A stretch of DNA of 64,000 bases. Source: Eubacterium sp. Lineage in GTDB: Bacteria; Bacillota; Clostridia; Oscillospirales; Acutalibacteraceae. The stretch spans positions 1 to 64,000 of the forward strand of contig DVEP01000024.1 of the NCBI GenBank assembly GCA_015655975.1, read 5' to 3'. Of the stretch, positions 60,521 through 64,000 are shown one piece after another. The translations under genes and the position numbers were made by a program. Position 1 is the first letter of the stretch; each line of letters opens with the position of its first letter. Under the pieces are notes generated by a model. The model was not told the DNA's origin. It worked only from the letters and a program-made list of their open reading frames with translations, and ran no database searches.

Positions 60521-61606
60521 ATGTCTGAACTTACCGTAAAACAAAAAAACAATTTATCAGGCAAAATTGCTGCTTTCAAAGAAATGAATGCAGCGGACAA
60601 GCGCAGAACAATAACTGACTTGTTGTTCAATAACGCTATGTATATTATAATTTTGATTGCTATTGTGTTTATTGCAATTAAGGTGCCGGCTTTCCTTTCG
60701 TTGTCATCTGTTGTAAACATAATATCTCTCACAGCTGCAAAATTGCCGATTGCTCTCGGTATCGGCGGTGCGATTGTACTTACAGGTACAGATATTTCGG
60801 CAGGCCGTTGTGTTGGTCTCACAGCTTGTATTGCGGCTTCTCTTTTGCAGATGACTTCTTACGCAAACAAAATGTTTCCCGATTTGGGCGTTATCCCGCT
60901 TCCGATAGTTTTGCTTTTGGTTATTGCAATCGGTTGTGTAATCGGTTTTGTAAACGGTTTCTTTGTTGCTAAGTTTAAACTTCATCCTTTCATTGTTACA
61001 CTTTCAACTCAGTTAATCGTATTCGGCGCAGTTCTTATGTACCTTATGATTGGTACAAACAACGGACAAACACTTTCAGGTCTTGACCCTTCATATACAG
61101 AAGCAGTCAGAGGCACATTGTTCACAATCGGCGGAGTAGCCGTTCCTAAATATGTTCTTTACTCAGTTATTCTCACAGGTATTATGTGGGTAATTTGGAA
61201 CAAAACAAAGTTTGGTAAAAATATGTTCGCAGTAGGTTCAAATGAAGAATCTGCAAATGTTTCAGGTGTAAATGTATTTTGGACAATCGTTTTAGTATTT
61301 GTACTTGCAGGCGCAATGTACGGTATTACAGGTTTCATTGAAGGCGCTCGTATTGCTTCTTGTTCAGCAAATACAGGTCTCAACTATGAGTGCGACGCTA
61401 TCGCAGCCTGCGTTATCGGCGGTGTATCATTTGTCGGCGGTACAGGTAAAATCAGCGGTATCGTAATCGGCGTATTGCTTCTCCAAATCATATTTGTAGG
61501 ACTTAACTTCCTTTCAGTTGACGCAAATATGCTCTATATCATTAAAGGTCTTATCATTCTCGTTGCTTGCGCAATAGATATGCGTAAATACCTTGCTCGT
61601 AAATAA
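60521..61606 (+). CDS. mglC: Galactose/methyl-galactoside importer permease MglC
   Basis: A 361-aa permease with about ten TM helices (BPD_transp_2). Seen: GIGGAIVLTGTDISAGRCVGL, VGFVNG-type stretch CVIGFVNGFFVAKFKLHPFIVTLST, FGKNMFAVGSNEESANVSGV and AIAACVIGGVSFVGGTGKISG. The TDISAGRCVGL segment is characteristic of MglC against ribose permeases. GGAGG lies 10 bp before the ATG. 20 bp after mglA. Confidence 0.96.
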   Translation: MSELTVKQKNNLSGKIAAFKEMNAADKRRTITDLLFNNAMYIIILIAIVFIAIKVPAFLSLSSVVNIISLTAAKLPIALGIGGAIVLTGTDISAGRCVGLTACIAASLLQMTSYANKMFPDLGVIPLPIVLLLVIAIGCVIGFVNGFFVAKFKLHPFIVTLSTQLIVFGAVLMYLMIGTNNGQTLSGLDPSYTEAVRGTLFTIGGVAVPKYVLYSVILTGIMWVIWNKTKFGKNMFAVGSNEESANVSGVNVFWTIVLVFVLAGAMYGITGFIEGARIASCSANTGLNYECDAIAACVIGGVSFVGGTGKISGIVIGVLLLQIIFVGLNFLSVDANMLYIIKGLIILVACAIDMRKYLARK

Positions 61607-61639
61607 TCATTTTAAATCAAACTAAAAGAGGTGAAACCG

Positions 61640-62068
61640 ATGGCGGACGAAAAGAAAAACATTACCCCCCTTGATAATGAAAATTCTGCAATGCCCCAAA
61701 TGCCGATTACAAGAAAACCGGGCGGCTTGTACCGAAATGTTAAAATGTCTGTAAAAACTGCAAACATACTTGTTGCGATAGGCGCAGTTGCACTGCTTTT
61801 AACAATGTTCATTCTTGTACAAAACAACGGTTTCACCGTTAAGTTTGACACAGACGGCGGTTCGTATGTGGAAAGTTGTAAGGTAATGCACGGCGAAACA
61901 GTACCCGTGCCCGAACAACCTGTTAAAGAGGGCTATGAGTTTAAAGGCTGGTATCTTGACCGTGCTTGTACTCAGAGCTGGGATATTGAAAAAGATACAG
62001 TTACTCAAAGTTTTACTTTGTATGCCGGTTGGCAGGAAAAATCACAGACCGTCGATAAATCGGACTGA
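61640..62068 (+). CDS. Small membrane protein with one InlB B-repeat
   Basis: 142 aa. Cytosolic N-terminus of about 38 residues, one TM at about 39-60, then a single extracellular Listeria-Bacteroides repeat (InlB B-repeat/Flg_new): FTVKFDTDGGSYVESCKVMHGE, then GYEFKGWYLDRACTQSWD and FTLYAGW. Such repeats are normally found in large adhesins; here one copy stands on a tiny bitopic protein. It is 33 bp after mglC and before the operon's terminator. The start is ATG 61640, after AGAGGTG. Function unknown. Confidence 0.82.
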   Translation: MADEKKNITPLDNENSAMPQMPITRKPGGLYRNVKMSVKTANILVAIGAVALLLTMFILVQNNGFTVKFDTDGGSYVESCKVMHGETVPVPEQPVKEGYEFKGWYLDRACTQSWDIEKDTVTQSFTLYAGWQEKSQTVDKSD

Positions 62069-62103
62069 TTGTTTTAAATTTAAAAAAGAAATAATAAAAA
62101 ATC

Positions 62104-62138
62104 GACTGCATTCTCCAAATGGCGAATGCAGTCTTTTT
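62104..62138. terminator. mgl operon terminator
   Basis: GACTGCATTC (62104-62113) and GAATGCAGTC (62124-62133) with A's before and T's after; probably bidirectional with the minus-strand gene that follows. The rest of 62139-62251 shows nothing. Confidence 0.88.
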
Positions 62139-62251
62139 GTTTGATATAAATTGTAAATTATTTTTCCGTTTTTTCAGCAAATTTATTTGTGTGGTTATTT
62201 GAGGCATTTTTGCACTTCAAAACACTATAAAGTAATATATTCAGCATTGAA

Positions 62252-63061
62252 CTATTCACCGAGATATTCGGAAAATTGCTCGCTTTTGACTTTCTCGTTG
62301 TTGTTTTCAACAATTCTGTCAACAAAGGAGAGCGGATGCTTTCTCTTTTTCAGGTCTTCTGTGTACTTCATTGAAACTGCAATGAAAATGAGGAAAATAT
62401 ACGGCATTCCGAGATTTGTTTCAAGAAGTGAATTGATAATCATAGGAGCAAGTTTTTCAGCCGCAGAGCCAAGCGCTGCGCTTCGTATTCCGCCGAGGAA
62501 AAGACCTGCTTCCCAACCGAATTGTACAAGAATACCGATTGCGAGTAACCACGGCATATTGATTTGTTCTTTTCTCTTTTTGTGAGATATGTTCCAAATT
62601 ATAATTCCTAAATATCCTACAAAAAGGATAATTGCCATGTATCCGTGATATGCGCCTGTTGTTCTTTGAATTGTGATTAGATTTTCTCCTGTGCCGAATG
62701 TTTTTGTTATGAGAGGACAACAAAGCCACCAGCCCAAAATCAGCGTTGTCCATTCAAAAAGATGTTTGTCTTTTGAAATCCACAGCCATATCCAAACAAA
62801 GTTTGTAAAGCCGTAACTCATTGACATCCAAAGCAGTACCCAAAACAGATTGTACCCTTCCGAGATACTTCTTGAGTGAGTAAGCAGGTGGAAAATTCCG
62901 TAATCTACAATTTGATAAAGAACACCTGCCAACAATCCTACAATGACTGTTGCGTACTTCTTTTTGTAAAGTAAAAGACCGGCAAAAACTACAAGAAATC
63001 CGATGTCAAGCCACATATACAGTGGGTCGAATACTCGTTGGGCAACAACTTCCATTCCCAC
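62252..63061 (-). CDS. Seven-TM membrane protein of unknown function
   Basis: 269 aa with about seven hydrophobic segments and aromatic, Trp-rich loops (YGFTNFVWIWLWISKD, GWWLCCPLITKTFGTG, QFGWEAGLFLGGIR), ending in a charged tail (KRKHPLSFVDRIVENNNEK). Not recognised; no transporter or enzyme motif is evident. The start is GTG 63061, 5 bp after GGGGGTG; the longer frame from a TTG at 63106 has no site. Monocistronic. Confidence 0.7.
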   Translation of the reverse strand: MGMEVVAQRVFDPLYMWLDIGFLVVFAGLLLYKKKYATVIVGLLAGVLYQIVDYGIFHLLTHSRSISEGYNLFWVLLWMSMSYGFTNFVWIWLWISKDKHLFEWTTLILGWWLCCPLITKTFGTGENLITIQRTTGAYHGYMAIILFVGYLGIIIWNISHKKRKEQINMPWLLAIGILVQFGWEAGLFLGGIRSAALGSAAEKLAPMIINSLLETNLGMPYIFLIFIAVSMKYTEDLKKRKHPLSFVDRIVENNNEKVKSEQFSEYLGE

Positions 63062-63198
63062 AATAACACCCCCGTTAATTTGAATTTTTAAGTTGCTATT
63101 TGCCAATTTCAGTATAGTTCAGAAAAAAAGTAATGTCAATGTAATTAATAGACAATAAATTTAGCGTGAGTTTGGCACATTTTACAATTAAAAAATTA

Positions 63199-63236
63199 AA
63201 AAGACAGGCATACTTTTTCGTTTGTGCCTGTCTTTT
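63199..63236 (-). terminator. Terminator of the thioredoxin reductase gene
   Basis: AAAGACAGGCA (63200-63210) and TGCCTGTCTTT (63225-63235). The A-rich left side gives T's on the minus strand; it can also work on the plus strand. Confidence 0.8.
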
Positions 63237-63248
63237 TTACTGTTTATT

Positions 63249-64000
63249 CTATATTCGGTTTAAATATTCGCAAACTTTTGTGGCAGAAACAGCGCCGTCA
63301 GCGGCGGCAGTTGCAAGTTGTCTGACATTTTTTGTTCTGCAATCGCCTGCGACAAAAACTCCGTCAATGTTTGTTTCACAGTTTTCGTCGGCTTTTATAT
63401 AACCGAAATTGTCTGTCTCTACCGTGTTTTTGAACTCGGCAGTGTTCGGCATCTGACCGACAGCAACAAATATGCCGTCAACCGAGAGAGTTGTTTTTTC
63501 ATTTGAAATTTTATTCAAAATATCTATACTCTCTATTGAGTTTTCTCCGTTCAATTTTTCTGCAACAGAGTCTAAAACAAAGACAACATTTTCTTTTTCT
63601 TGAAGTCTGTTTACAAGTGTTTGCTCTCCTCGAAATTCTTTTCTGCGATGAACAAGGTAAACTTTTTTGCATATATTGGACAGATATGACGCGTCTTCAA
63701 GAGCAGTGTTTCCTCCGCCGATAACTGCAACCGTTTTGCCTTTGTAGAACATTCCGTCACAGGTTGCACAGTAGGAAATTCCTTTGCCGATGAAATCTTT
63801 TTCATTCTCCAAACCGAGAGGTCGGTTTGAAGCGCCTGTCGCTATGATGATGCCGTCGCATTCGTAGGTGTTTTCGGCGGTGATAACTTTTTTCGGAGAA
63901 CCGTTTTTTATTTCCAAAACCTTTTCATTTGAAAACTCTGCGTTTAATTTTTCTGCCTGAGTTTTTAAATTCATTGCAAATTCAAAACCTGAAATGTTTT
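63249..64000 (-). CDS. trxB: Thioredoxin reductase, N-terminus outside the window
   Basis: Flavoprotein passing electrons from NADPH to thioredoxin. At least 250 C-terminal residues are present; the frame stays open through the window end, reading ISGFEFAMNLKTQAEKLNAEF, so the Met at 63974 is internal and about 50-60 N-terminal residues are missing. Seen: redox pair in YCATCDG, NADPH-binding VIGGGNTALEDASYL with HRRKEFRGE, and the FAD motif GVFVAGDCRTKNVRQLATAAADG. The usual low-molecular-weight TrxB layout. Confidence 0.94.
   Translation of the reverse strand, partial: NISGFEFAMNLKTQAEKLNAEFSNEKVLEIKNGSPKKVITAENTYECDGIIIATGASNRPLGLENEKDFIGKGISYCATCDGMFYKGKTVAVIGGGNTALEDASYLSNICKKVYLVHRRKEFRGEQTLVNRLQEKENVVFVLDSVAEKLNGENSIESIDILNKISNEKTTLSVDGIFVAVGQMPNTAEFKNTVETDNFGYIKADENCETNIDGVFVAGDCRTKNVRQLATAAADGAVSATKVCEYLNRI

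Overview
The window looks like a chromosomal segment of a low-GC, Gram-positive anaerobe of the class Clostridia, probably a gut-type Oscillospirales/Ruminococcaceae relative. The evidence is AT-rich DNA, strong GGAGG ribosome sites, several TTG/GTG starts, sigma-A promoters (TTGACA-17-TATAAT), a MurT/GatD pair, DUF3793, a clostridial-type dcw cluster and a meso-DAP type MurE. There is no CRISPR array, rRNA operon, transposase or prophage. The species is inferred, not shown.

Layout. 0-5.6 kb: an OmpR-type two-component system (minus) divergent from a three-gene surface cassette (VTC-type polyphosphate polymerase, DUF4956 membrane protein, Cthe_2159-like beta-helix lipoprotein). 5.7-12.3 kb: galT, a free-standing prolyl-tRNA editing protein, a DtxR-like metal regulator divergent from a DUF3793 gene across a promoter with three dyads, an inositol monophosphatase-family gene, and murT-gatD. 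12.4-17.9 kb: rpsB-tsf behind a structured leader, a NUDIX gene, a CrtO-like gene, and ylxM-ffh-rpsP-khpA. 18.1-23.9 kb: a MacB/FtsX-type ABC exporter with a very long coiled coil, followed by an unrecognised exported, membrane-anchored protein. 24.1-25.5 kb: a GPH sugar:cation symporter (minus).

25.8-40.1 kb is the division and cell-wall cluster mraZ-rsmH-ftsL-pbp-murE-murF-mraY-ftsW-murG-murA-ftsQ-ftsZ, without murD, murC or murB. It is followed by a gene-free stretch holding an ordered array of TTTTC(A/C)ACA nonamers. 40.4-46.5 kb: a GH38 alpha-mannosidase, a small unknown gene, glycerate kinase, a YaiI/YqxD protein, a histidine phosphatase and an initiator tRNA-Met. 46.6-50.9 kb: an HD-domain protein, then a tandem array of five diverged two-TM paralogues (PH-like tail), one unrelated small membrane protein and visible gene relics, with a conserved hairpin in front of three of them. 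50.9-62.1 kb: a membrane-embedded GH18 protein; a YesN/YesM two-component system with its own sugar-binding lipoprotein; and mglB-mglA-mglC plus a small InlB-repeat protein. 62.2-64 kb: a seven-TM protein and thioredoxin reductase running off the window end.

Working together: the YesNM/binding-protein trio probably senses a sugar and controls the galactose-type ABC importer; galT, the GPH symporter, GH38 and GH18 fit a glycan-scavenging life. MurT/GatD, the dcw cluster and the PASTA transpeptidase build amidated, DAP-type peptidoglycan. The least explained parts are the paralogue array at 47.4-50.8 kb, the nonamer array after ftsZ, a dyad shared by the ylxM, ftsZ and (in a variant) mraZ upstream regions, the rpsB leader and the polyphosphate-polymerase cassette. 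No similarity search was run; family calls rest on motifs and gene context.
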